Of a stretch of DNA of 64,000 nt, positions 26,255 through 34,703 are shown one piece after another. The notes under the pieces were generated by a model. It saw nothing but the letters and a program-made list of their open reading frames with translations. It was not told where the DNA came from and ran no database searches. The stretch spans positions 186,001 through 250,000 of the forward strand of contig JAEZGK010000103.1 in the NCBI GenBank assembly GCA_023437365.1, in the 5' to 3' direction. The position numbers were made by a program, and so were the translations under genes. This DNA is from Bacillota bacterium (GTDB lineage Bacteria; Bacillota; Clostridia; Lachnospirales; Lachnospiraceae). How positions within the stretch are numbered: the first letter of the stretch is position 1; every line of letters begins with the position of its first letter.

Positions 26255-29200
26255 ATGACTGCAACAAACAACCATTCCGTTCAGAAGCGACAAATGCAGC
26301 ACAGCCTTTATCAACTTGCCCGAAATGATTTATCTAGCTTCCCCAACCTTTATGAAAAAATCTATCGTCCCTATGTACTGGAAGCAGCATGGGAGGAGAT
26401 TAAAGAAAAAAAAATTGGACTTTCGGAATACGACCTCCTGCAGAAAGCAGAGGTCTATGGTATAGAGAACCTGCTGGGTGAACTGCGCTCTGAGCTACAA
26501 TACGAAGCTTATAGAGTAACCTCCTACCGTAAGGAAGCAGCGGAGGAATACCTAGCCCAGCTGAAAAATGACATTGCCCAGGCAGCTGCCAAAATAGTGC
26601 TCTATCCCATTTTTAAAGCAGCGTTTTCACCTCACGCAAGTAAGCTCCGATCTCTTCATGAGCTGAACGCAAAGGCAGAGGAAATCCAGACTTATCCCGA
26701 ATACAAGGATTGCTGCATCCTTAAGGTACATATCAGGTCATCCTTTGATAACCTCAACAGAGACAAGCTATTAGAACTATTGGAGCTAAAAATCAGTGAC
26801 CAGGAAATACTGTATCTGATCAAGCACTGGTTAAGCGCCGGGTCTATTTACCGAAAGGAAAGCTTTGACCGTCGTAAAGGTATTGATAAAAACTTAGTGA
26901 TTGCTCCTTTGCTGATGAGCATCTATCTGAGTGCTCTGGACTTATCCTGGGATAAACAGTATAGAAATTCAGGCACCTGGCTTCGTCATGCTGATCATAT
27001 TAATATTTTGTGTAAAGACGGAGATCATGCTGATCAAATCCTGAAGCTGCTGCCATCGTTTCTTGGACAATTAGAACTGGAAGCGGAGGTAGAAAGATCA
27101 GAAGCTGCAAATCAGCTTTTAACCGAGGAGACATCGCCTAAGCCAGCAGAAGAAACCCTTCCTGAAGAGGATGTACAGATACCCGCTGCCGAACAACTTA
27201 ACGATAGCTTTTGCGGTTATAAATATCGTTTCGGATTATATGCAGGACATTTTAATGTGAATGACAATGATGAAACTATACATTTTCACAACTTTATGAT
27301 TACTCTATATATTCATGCAGGGTATCATACCGATGATAATTTCGGCGTGGAAAAGGCAATTCAGGATTGGCTGGCACCATTGCAAGGCAAACAGCTGAGC
27401 AAATCCAGCTTATTTCTCGGAAAAGAGACAACGATAGAGGGAATTGGTGATACCTTGATCGATCCTTTGTATGAGTTGGTTCGCAGTCTTGGATACGAAC
27501 TGGTAAAGCTTTCTATCTATGAAAATCCGATCCGAGTCTATTCCGTCTCCTTTAAGCGGTTGGATAGCACCGTAAATACCATCAGCGATATTTCGTTGGA
27601 TTGTATCCCGCTGCTCAATCTGGAGGAAGACATTGTGGCTGAAGAGCCGGATGTTCAGGTGCTTGATGCTGCTCTTTTAACAGCAGCAGCTCAAGAAGCA
27701 ATACCTGTGCCGACATCGGAAGCTGGACCTACTGTCGTCACGCTGAATGAGAAGGAACAGGAGAAGGAAGTTGATTTAATCTTAGGCGATGAATCGGATG
27801 TTGTTTTGGAAACAGACCTCGGATATCAGGAACGTAAGCCAAATATCTTCTTCATTATTTTAAAATGCTTTCTCGGCCTTAGCTGCTTTACAGCCCTTGC
27901 TGTGCTGACCATGTATGTTATAAAGGATAGTGGCCGGTACCCTCAGGGCTCTGATACCTTCTGCCACCTTTACCGAGCAGATCTTCTTCTTAAGAATATA
28001 CAACAGGGCAACTGGTTCCCCTTGTATGACGGTACCTGGTACAACGGTGTGGAAATCATGAGATATTGGGGGCCTTTGCCGCTGTATCTACTGGCAGGCC
28101 TGGAATGGATTATACAGAGCAGTATCCTTAATTCGTATATTTTGTTTCTCGGTGTTCTTCTCATCCTTGGTGGATGCGGCTGGCTTCTATGGGGCATCAC
28201 CTACCGCCGTATCGGGCTGTCCGTGCTGATCGGATTGATTTGGTTCTACATGCCCGAGAACATGAGAGTCGTAATATTGGAGGGAAATCTTCCTCGAGGC
28301 GTGATCAATGCTCTTCTGCCATTTTTCTTCTATTTCCTGTGGAGAGTCATGGCCGAGAAAAGGAGGAGGGCAATCTTCCCTCTTATCCTTATTACATGCC
28401 TGATCACGCTGTGTCATCTGGGAATCACCCTAATGCTGATTGCCACGACAATTATTTTTATTCTAATTCATTCTTCGTTAAATCATGCCTCACGCAGTTC
28501 CTTATGTTCACTGGGTGCAACACTTTCCGGTGTACTGCTAGCAGGCCTTTGGGTAGTACCCGCGCTGATCGGCGGGGCAGCCTCCGGCTCCTCTACCAAT
28601 CAGGTAATGAAGTTTTTCTTTGAAAGTGTTTTTGTATCTCTGAACCCTTTTACAAGGATTAACGGTGATATGCTGTCCTTTTATTTTGGCTTGTCCATAT
28701 TCCTACTCTGTATACTGGGCATGCTCTGTGGACCGAAACATTCAAAAGCAGGCTTTATCACCGCAGTAATTTTATTGATCTGTACCTCAAAATCTGTATA
28801 CGAGTTATTTGAAAAGCTACCCTTTAGCCAGTTTTTATGGATGATACGGTTCATCCCGATCGGTTTGGCTGCTGCTATGGTTTCCTTCCTTTTATGGAAG
28901 CAATTGAAGAAATGGGCTGTCCTGCTGCTGGCGCTCTTATTAGTGGCTGATTGCTCCACCTCCTACCGAAACGTCTATTTTCCGCCGGAATACAAAATAG
29001 CGGATGTACAGGCTAACTTGGATACCAGAGCGGAAGAAGCATTGATCATTGATGCCAAGGACATAACCAGGCAAAGAATGGCACTCATGGATTTAAGTAA
29101 ATATGGCTCCTTTGCTCCCTATTATATTACGGGTGTCGGGAAGACCGTGAACTATGCCTTCGGTGCCGGCTGGGAGGGAGCTGCTACTGCATCCAATATC

Positions 29201-30304
29201 GTTCATCTGAATGCAGCCGTGGAAAACGGCTGGTATGTATACTTATTTGACAGAGCCTTGGAGCTTGGGAATGATACAGTTCTAATCCCGATTGATAACC
29301 TGAAGGATAAGTCCAAGGATGTTCTGCGACTGACAGCGGCCGCAGCAATATCCGGATACTTTGCCGTTAAATATGATGGTACCGGTATTCTCTTTCACAA
29401 GGATACTCCGGAGCAATTTGGTGTGATAACCCATTACCAGGCAATAGCCATCGGAGAAGCCGCTTCCGGTATCGCCATGGTATTTCCCTGTTTTGAGGAA
29501 GGTTCAAAGACCAATATCAATGATTACAGCTTCGAGGAGCTCAGTTCCTACCAAGTTATCTACTTATCCGGCTTTACCTATGATAACAAGGCCGCTGCTG
29601 AGGTACTGCTACAGAAACTGGCAGAAAGCGGTGTAACTATCTATATCGATATGAATCGAATACCTGTGGATCCGATTAAAAAGTCTATGGAGCTATTTGG
29701 AGTAACTACGCAAAGTATCACCTTTTCTGATACCTTCCCTATGTTCTCCTATCAGGGCACTTCGTACACCAGCCTTGACTTTACTTACGATGCTGGCGAC
29801 TGGAACACCGTTTACCTACTTGGTTTGGAAGAGGTGGAGGGAAGCTGTGATATGGCCGACAGGTCACTCCCCTTCCTTGGTGTCTCTAAGAATAAGAATC
29901 TTCATTTTATCGGATTGAATATCGTTTATTATTTACAGACGACCAGAGATATGGAGATTCAAAAGCTGGCAGAAACAATCTTTCAGTTGAAAGGCAATTC
30001 TGTACCGGAAAGAAAAGTGGTTCCGATCAGTATTGAAAAAGACCATCATCAAATTACCGTTCATTCTGATTATGATCAGGTCAATACCACCCTTTCCTAT
30101 ATAGATATTTTCGAAAGCAATCAGACTATTCGTACCTTAAATAACCTGATCTCGGTGGACACCGGTACAACCGTAATCCGGATGAAGTACCCGCATATGG
30201 AAAAAGGCTTGGCAGTTACTGCCATCGGTATCCTTTTAGCTATATTGTCCTTTATTTCAATGAAAAGCCGAAAGGAGCACAATCCAATTGAACACACAAA
30301 TTAA
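26255..30304 (+). CDS. Pseudo-reverse transcriptase / PTPS-like / multi-spanning membrane fusion protein of the XrtG locus
   Basis: A 1349-residue protein of three parts. Residues about 30-280 read like a group-II-intron reverse transcriptase: NLYEKIYRPYVLEAAW, IENLLGELRSE, VLYPIFKAAFSPHASKLRS, FDNLNRDKLLELL, APLLMSIYLSALD. The polymerase residues are lost: motif A has His159 where the first Asp is expected, GTPQG is GIDKN, and YADD is HADH (245-248). Residues about 320-435 resemble 6-pyruvoyl-tetrahydropterin synthase with the zinc histidines 332, 343 and 345 but no catalytic cysteine. From 531 there are about 12 membrane helices in a GT-C-like arrangement (first loop GSDTFCHLYRAD) like the PTPS-related membrane family PF10131, then an extracellular part and a last helix near 1320. 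ATG at 26255 behind GGAGG. A structural or carbohydrate-assembly role is inference. Confidence 0.8.
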   Translation: MTATNNHSVQKRQMQHSLYQLARNDLSSFPNLYEKIYRPYVLEAAWEEIKEKKIGLSEYDLLQKAEVYGIENLLGELRSELQYEAYRVTSYRKEAAEEYLAQLKNDIAQAAAKIVLYPIFKAAFSPHASKLRSLHELNAKAEEIQTYPEYKDCCILKVHIRSSFDNLNRDKLLELLELKISDQEILYLIKHWLSAGSIYRKESFDRRKGIDKNLVIAPLLMSIYLSALDLSWDKQYRNSGTWLRHADHINILCKDGDHADQILKLLPSFLGQLELEAEVERSEAANQLLTEETSPKPAEETLPEEDVQIPAAEQLNDSFCGYKYRFGLYAGHFNVNDNDETIHFHNFMITLYIHAGYHTDDNFGVEKAIQDWLAPLQGKQLSKSSLFLGKETTIEGIGDTLIDPLYELVRSLGYELVKLSIYENPIRVYSVSFKRLDSTVNTISDISLDCIPLLNLEEDIVAEEPDVQVLDAALLTAAAQEAIPVPTSEAGPTVVTLNEKEQEKEVDLILGDESDVVLETDLGYQERKPNIFFIILKCFLGLSCFTALAVLTMYVIKDSGRYPQGSDTFCHLYRADLLLKNIQQGNWFPLYDGTWYNGVEIMRYWGPLPLYLLAGLEWIIQSSILNSYILFLGVLLILGGCGWLLWGITYRRIGLSVLIGLIWFYMPENMRVVILEGNLPRGVINALLPFFFYFLWRVMAEKRRRAIFPLILITCLITLCHLGITLMLIATTIIFILIHSSLNHASRSSLCSLGATLSGVLLAGLWVVPALIGGAASGSSTNQVMKFFFESVFVSLNPFTRINGDMLSFYFGLSIFLLCILGMLCGPKHSKAGFITAVILLICTSKSVYELFEKLPFSQFLWMIRFIPIGLAAAMVSFLLWKQLKKWAVLLLALLLVADCSTSYRNVYFPPEYKIADVQANLDTRAEEALIIDAKDITRQRMALMDLSKYGSFAPYYITGVGKTVNYAFGAGWEGAATASNIVHLNAAVENGWYVYLFDRALELGNDTVLIPIDNLKDKSKDVLRLTAAAAISGYFAVKYDGTGILFHKDTPEQFGVITHYQAIAIGEAASGIAMVFPCFEEGSKTNINDYSFEELSSYQVIYLSGFTYDNKAAAEVLLQKLAESGVTIYIDMNRIPVDPIKKSMELFGVTTQSITFSDTFPMFSYQGTSYTSLDFTYDAGDWNTVYLLGLEEVEGSCDMADRSLPFLGVSKNKNLHFIGLNIVYYLQTTRDMEIQKLAETIFQLKGNSVPERKVVPISIEKDHHQITVHSDYDQVNTTLSYIDIFESNQTIRTLNNLISVDTGTTVIRMKYPHMEKGLAVTAIGILLAILSFISMKSRKEHNPIEHTN

Positions 30305-31019
30305 AACATCCCGGTTCCGTAAATTAATTATCCTCCTGATTGCCATCCTGTGTCTTTTGTCCTTTCATACAGGCTTTGCGGGTCAGCTTTATGTCGCTCA
30401 GGCAGCTAACTCTACCAGTGCCATAACAATTGATGGATATTATGATGATTGGGAAGATATGCCTATGGGTACCTTAACCTATGCCTCACATAACGGTAAA
30501 GAAATTCATGATGTTTCCTTCATAAAAGACGAAAACTACATATACATATTTCTCCAGATGCATCCATTCTACCAAAGTCAGATACCGATTGATTCAATCT
30601 ATCTATCGGTTAACAACAATCGCTGCATCATGTTCCTGCGTTATGCCAATCAGAATGGTACTACGGATTGGGGCCATCCTGTTAATCTGAACAATAATGG
30701 CACCTACTTAAATCTGCACCCCTTTACCTCCTATCCTAATTATTCCCTTGGAGATGCAGCTATCACCGTATCACAAGGTAACCCGAATTACCGTATGGAG
30801 ATCCGGGTCAAGATCAGCAGTCTGGAGGATGTTATGGGTCTAAAGAAAGGCACCATAAACAGCGGCTCTCAGCTTCAATTGGAAATGCCGAATGTCGGAG
30901 TAGGTTCCATCCAGTTACTAGGTACCTCTACCGGGTCCTTCCTTGGTATCGCCTTGTGCATCGGTGCTGTCATCGCAGTTTTACTTTATAGAACTCGCAA
31001 GGCGAGGTTGTTGAAATGA
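30288..31019 (+). CDS. Secreted protein with C-terminal Firmicu-CTERM-like sorting tail
   Basis: Likely substrate of the XrtG exosortase. It has an N-terminal signal (about 12-38, cleavage near AQAA), an extracellular domain starting ITIDGYYDDWEDMP, like the DOMON/CBM9 type beginning, and a C-terminal tail GTSTGSFLG (212-220), a hydrophobic helix (221-234) and basic residues YRTRKARLLK. The start is TTG behind AAAGGAG, overlapping the preceding gene by 17 bases. It overlaps xrtG by ATGA. Family naming is from memory of the XrtG system; the function of the mature protein is unknown. Confidence 0.83.
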   Translation: MNTQIKTSRFRKLIILLIAILCLLSFHTGFAGQLYVAQAANSTSAITIDGYYDDWEDMPMGTLTYASHNGKEIHDVSFIKDENYIYIFLQMHPFYQSQIPIDSIYLSVNNNRCIMFLRYANQNGTTDWGHPVNLNNNGTYLNLHPFTSYPNYSLGDAAITVSQGNPNYRMEIRVKISSLEDVMGLKKGTINSGSQLQLEMPNVGVGSIQLLGTSTGSFLGIALCIGAVIAVLLYRTRKARLLK

Positions 31020-31630
31020 ACTGGCTTGTATTTACCTGCTTCCTTCTCTGGTTATATATTCTTACTGTGTTTCATCGAGGCAAACTATATTATTTTAAGT
31101 ATTTGTGGGGAAGCGTTGGGCTGTTTATATTCATGTGTATTTACATTGAACCGACTTTTTCTGAGATATTAAAACAATATGTCACCTCAGTGGTTGGCAT
31201 CATCGGCAAGCTGACCGGAATATGTGAAGCTTTTTATGAATTAAGTGTCGTATTCATCCCAAAGCAAAGAGAACTTACTGCTATATCCCTCTATATTGAT
31301 TATGAGTGCTCAGGCATTATTGAGATGATGGCTTTCGTGGCACTTCTGGCTTTCTTTGAGGTATATGATATTGGGCAGAGAATTATCGTCAGCTTAGTCG
31401 GCTGCATCTGTATCTTCACCTTTAACATCATCCGTATTATGGTCATCTGTGTAATTATATATAAATTCGGAAGCGGCTCCTACTATGTCGCTCACACGAT
31501 TCTTGGAAGAATAATATTTTACTCATTTACCGTCATCTTATATTATTACGTATTTACACGACAACAGATCATCAAGCAAAAAGTCGGAGGCTTTCAATAT
31601 GCAGAACATAATGAGAATGCTGGCGAGTGA
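31016..31630 (+). CDS. xrtG: Exosortase-family cysteine transpeptidase XrtG
   Basis: Membrane enzyme predicted to cut and transfer proteins at a C-terminal sorting tail. The 204-residue protein is nearly all membrane helices and keeps the exosortase triad: Cys98 in DYECSGIIEM, Arg140 in NIIRIMVICV and His160 in YVAHTILGR. XrtG is the Firmicutes branch and is normally next to a GT2 and a PTPS-like gene, as here. ATG overlaps the stop of the substrate gene, and the following GT2 start lies within its 3' end. Confidence 0.9.
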   Translation: MNWLVFTCFLLWLYILTVFHRGKLYYFKYLWGSVGLFIFMCIYIEPTFSEILKQYVTSVVGIIGKLTGICEAFYELSVVFIPKQRELTAISLYIDYECSGIIEMMAFVALLAFFEVYDIGQRIIVSLVGCICIFTFNIIRIMVICVIIYKFGSGSYYVAHTILGRIIFYSFTVILYYYVFTRQQIIKQKVGGFQYAEHNENAGE

Positions 31631-32969
31631 AATCATATTCTGGGCTGCCTGGATCATTATCCCTTTAATTATGGAGATCTTCCCTGCCATATTTGGTTTC
31701 CTCGTACTTCTCAAAAAAAGAAGAAAATACAGCAAGGATGATGACTTAAAATACTTTCCTGAAATAACTGTCATTGTTCCGGTATATAACTCCTCATCAA
31801 CCTTGGAAATGTGCATCGTATCCATCCTGGAATCAAAATATCCGGCAGATAAAATCGAGCTGCTTCTTGTCAATAACGGAAGCAAGGATAACAGCTTCGA
31901 GATCTTTCAGAAATACCAGGCTTCCAATCCGGGCGCAAATATCAAATGGATGAATGCCAAGCAGGGTAAATCAAAAGCTCTGAATATGGCACTGTTTAAC
32001 AGTAAGGGTAAGTATATTATCCATTTGGACAGCGATGGTTTGCTGCAAAGGGAAGCACTAATCCATCTGATTACCAGGTTTGAAGCTCATGATGAAATTC
32101 ATTGCATGACGGGGTCGATTCTGACCAATCCCCAGGCAATTAAAGATACCAAGCCTGGGTTTATGAAAATCATCAAAAATGTCGAGTTTTTTGAATATGC
32201 GCAAGCCTTTTTAGCAGGGCGTAATTTTGAAGCAGAATGGAATAATATTTTTACGATGTCGGGTGCATTTTCAGCATTCCGAAAATCGACAATCTTGAAA
32301 ACACAGCTATATAATACCGAAACCGTATGTGAGGATACTCATGTTACCTTCCAGGTACGGCTTTTGTTAAAGAAGCGGATCGATATATGTGAAAAGGCAA
32401 TATTTTTTGTTGACCCCATCGAAAGCCTGGACACCCTGTACGTGCAGCGCCAGCGCTGGCAAAGAGGAGAGCTTGAAGTAGCGCATATGTTTCCGCAAAA
32501 GCTCGGAGCAATCAAAGGCTTTTGTTCCGATCTGATGACAAGACTGATTATGTTTGACCATACCTTTGCCTTTCCCAGGATGATCTGGTATTTTGCATTG
32601 ATTTGTTTGGCCTTTATGAATTATCCTTTTTCCTTTGTCATCAAATCAGTAATCGTCATATATGTTTTATACACAGTATCGACCTTCCTCTATTACCTTA
32701 ATGTCTGCTATTACATAGGATGGGAAAAGGATTTAAAAAGCTTCTATCAGAAAAAGCTAATCTATATCTTTATCCTCCCTTTGTTTAACTTTATTGTTTA
32801 TTGGTTTCGTATGGCAGGAATAATCAACAGTATCAAGGGTATCAGCACCTGGAGAACGATGACCTTCAAGGAAGAGCGAAAATTGTTCAAAACAATAGTG
32901 GGCGGCGATTTTATAGCAATCGGACGCATCGTGAACGGTATAAAAACTTTAATTGCAGATGAGAAATAG
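31599..32969 (+). CDS. Processive GT2 glycosyltransferase of the XrtG locus
   Basis: Membrane glycosyltransferase likely building a polysaccharide or glycan linked with the sorted protein. N-terminal helix about 10-38, then the GT2 domain: VIVPVYNSSSTLE, DSD at 144-146 (metal and nucleotide sugar), ED at 245-246 (base) and QRQRW at 283-287, the mark of processive enzymes such as hyaluronan or cellulose synthases. Four C-terminal helices follow. The usual DDGS loop reads VNNGSKD. ATG behind GGAGG, with 32 bases overlap with xrtG. Confidence 0.9.
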   Translation: MQNIMRMLASEIIFWAAWIIIPLIMEIFPAIFGFLVLLKKRRKYSKDDDLKYFPEITVIVPVYNSSSTLEMCIVSILESKYPADKIELLLVNNGSKDNSFEIFQKYQASNPGANIKWMNAKQGKSKALNMALFNSKGKYIIHLDSDGLLQREALIHLITRFEAHDEIHCMTGSILTNPQAIKDTKPGFMKIIKNVEFFEYAQAFLAGRNFEAEWNNIFTMSGAFSAFRKSTILKTQLYNTETVCEDTHVTFQVRLLLKKRIDICEKAIFFVDPIESLDTLYVQRQRWQRGELEVAHMFPQKLGAIKGFCSDLMTRLIMFDHTFAFPRMIWYFALICLAFMNYPFSFVIKSVIVIYVLYTVSTFLYYLNVCYYIGWEKDLKSFYQKKLIYIFILPLFNFIVYWFRMAGIINSIKGISTWRTMTFKEERKLFKTIVGGDFIAIGRIVNGIKTLIADEK

Positions 32970-33027
32970 AGCGATGCTCTGAGCACAGAATATCAAAGCT
33001 TACTTATTGACAACCATGGAGATTGAA

Positions 33028-34032
33028 ATGTTGAACGGCAAACATAAAAAAAGAATATGGCTCCTTACATTATCCTGTATTTTGGGATTACTGTTAAACC
33101 TTTTGATATTCTATCTCTTTCAGCTCGCGATTCAGAATAATATCACAACTTATCAGGAAAACCAAAGTCAATTAGCAGATACTATCCTGAATTCTACTAT
33201 GCTCCTGCAAGACAGCAGCAACACAGATATCACGGAAAAGCTATGTTCCTACGTAAAGGAGCATTTTCCGACCTCCTCGAGTGTATACTGCATCATTACT
33301 AAAAATGATACTGTATTATTTTATAAAGACGATAACACTACCTCCTCCTTAGTGGAGGATGATATCAATCTGTACTTTCATAACAATCTTTCGACAAGAG
33401 ATAACAAAAAATACATTCTGTCTAAATCGGAAGTACAGTATGAGGGTGATTCTTATGCATTGATCATCGCTACAAAAACGGATTATTATTTAAAGAAGAT
33501 AAAACTGATTGAAATCAGACTATATGCTATGGGCTTTTTCTCTCTGTTTGGAGCTATACTGATCATAATTCTGATCTTTCACCTATATAAACTGAGGTCG
33601 GAAGAAAGAAATAATCAAATACTAAAAAACGAAATCAGAAAAAACCGGCAGCTGATTGAGCTGCTGGAGGATGACAGAAACAGGCATTTCGCCAATTCAG
33701 AAAAGGAGTTCTCCTTCTATAACAGATCTATTGTTGAAGAAGTGATAACTCATATGACCAAAGAGGATATAGAAAAATGTATCCAGATCGATATCACGGT
33801 TGATAATCCAAAAATGGAGCATTTTATCTTTATAACAGCTATTCTGAGTCGAATCAAGGGTGATAACAGCATTGCAAGCTATTGGGAAAAGAACAGCTTT
33901 AAGGTATTGCTGCTAAACTCCAACAAGAAGGAAGCGATGGATTTTATGAATCTCTTTATCAGCAAATATAAATCAGAAAGTGAAGAAAAGGTAGAGGAAC
34001 TGAAGGTTGCAGCCAGCAAATTGAAGGTATAA
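33028..34032 (+). CDS. Membrane sensor-like protein with decayed GGDEF-like C-terminus
   Basis: Helix at about 8-33, an extracytoplasmic region of about 130 residues, helix at about 165-190, a coiled-coil stretch (LRSEERNNQILKNEIRKNRQ), then about 110 residues that follow diguanylate-cyclase order (SFYNRSIVEEVITHM, IDITVDNPKMEHFIF, SYWEKNSFKVLLL) without GGDEF or its metal residues. It probably senses or scaffolds and does not make cyclic di-GMP. Start chosen at the ATG behind ATGGAG, since the open frame begins with TTG. It is the fifth gene of the XrtG run. Confidence 0.6.
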   Translation: MLNGKHKKRIWLLTLSCILGLLLNLLIFYLFQLAIQNNITTYQENQSQLADTILNSTMLLQDSSNTDITEKLCSYVKEHFPTSSSVYCIITKNDTVLFYKDDNTTSSLVEDDINLYFHNNLSTRDNKKYILSKSEVQYEGDSYALIIATKTDYYLKKIKLIEIRLYAMGFFSLFGAILIIILIFHLYKLRSEERNNQILKNEIRKNRQLIELLEDDRNRHFANSEKEFSFYNRSIVEEVITHMTKEDIEKCIQIDITVDNPKMEHFIFITAILSRIKGDNSIASYWEKNSFKVLLLNSNKKEAMDFMNLFISKYKSESEEKVEELKVAASKLKV

Positions 34033-34036
34033 ATTA

Positions 34037-34107
34037 CTGTTCACACTTCAAGACATTATGCCGCAAAGCGGCAGCTCATATAATCAATCATTCATTACTG
34101 TGAACAG
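34037..34107 (+). other. Structured spacer ahead of the stand-alone PTPS-like gene
   Basis: A 9-bp outer stem (34037-34045 with 34099-34107) encloses a 6-bp GC hairpin with an AAA loop (34059-34073). It could be an attenuator or processing site before the last gene of the cluster. No T run follows. Confidence 0.4.
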
Positions 34108-34183
34108 AGTGTACAGTAACAGGGTTGAACAGGCATTGAAGCTGCTGCCTGCTAACACGAGACATCAATGAAGGGAGGTTCAA

Positions 34184-34621
34184 ATGAAGTATAGTCAGTA
34201 TAAATATAATTTCTATCTAAATGCGAGTCATTCTATCTACATTGACGGTATCAAAGGAGAACGCCATCCCCATACCTGGGAAATCTCCTTATATGTAGTT
34301 AATTACAAGGATACCTTCGTCAAGTTCAATGAGGTAGAAAAGACGATCGAGGATTACCTGATGCAATTTCAAGAGAAATATATCAATGAATGCACTGTGT
34401 TTCACACCATAAACCCTACGCTGGAAAACATAGCGCACTGTTTCATGAATGATCTTCAGAGGCTGCTACATCCTCTTAACTGGATAATATTCACGATGGA
34501 AATCAGTGAGACTCCATCTCGTTCCTATATCATCAGTAACGTAGAGAATAATGTAATCCAGAGAGTAGAGAAAAAGAATATCGCCGAGGAAATTCTCCAG
34601 AAGAGCAGAAGCATGAAGTAA
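34184..34621 (+). CDS. Stand-alone PTPS/QueD-like protein of the XrtG locus
   Basis: Small relative of 6-pyruvoyl-tetrahydropterin synthase, 145 residues. The fold marks are visible: NASHSI (His16), HPHTWEI (His28, His30) as zinc ligands, PTLENIA at 78-84 and the late glutamate in ISETPSRSY. The catalytic cysteine between ASH and HPH is absent, so normal pterin or queuosine synthesis is unlikely. No other queuosine genes are nearby. It matches the PTPS-related family noted beside xrtG and GT2 genes. ATG behind GGGAGG. Confidence 0.85.
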   Translation: MKYSQYKYNFYLNASHSIYIDGIKGERHPHTWEISLYVVNYKDTFVKFNEVEKTIEDYLMQFQEKYINECTVFHTINPTLENIAHCFMNDLQRLLHPLNWIIFTMEISETPSRSYIISNVENNVIQRVEKKNIAEEILQKSRSMK

Positions 34622-34702
34622 GAGGTATCCGGCATGAATAAACAGGAGCATTGGATAACAGCCGGAAAGCTGTTCTACAATGCTCCTTTTTGTGATACCT
34701 CT
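34621..34702. terminator. Bidirectional terminator between XrtG locus and argD
   Basis: Nested stems: outer 9 bp (34621-34629 with 34694-34702), inner AGGAGCATT/AATGCTCCT (34644-34652 with 34679-34687) followed by TTTTT. It lies between the two convergent stops and can serve both transcripts. Confidence 0.85.
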
Positions 34703-34703
34703 T

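Noticed and set aside
26340..27095. Active group II intron
   Set aside because: Catalytic aspartates and GTPQG are gone, the frame continues into other domains, and no intron domain V or maturase-type X region was seen.
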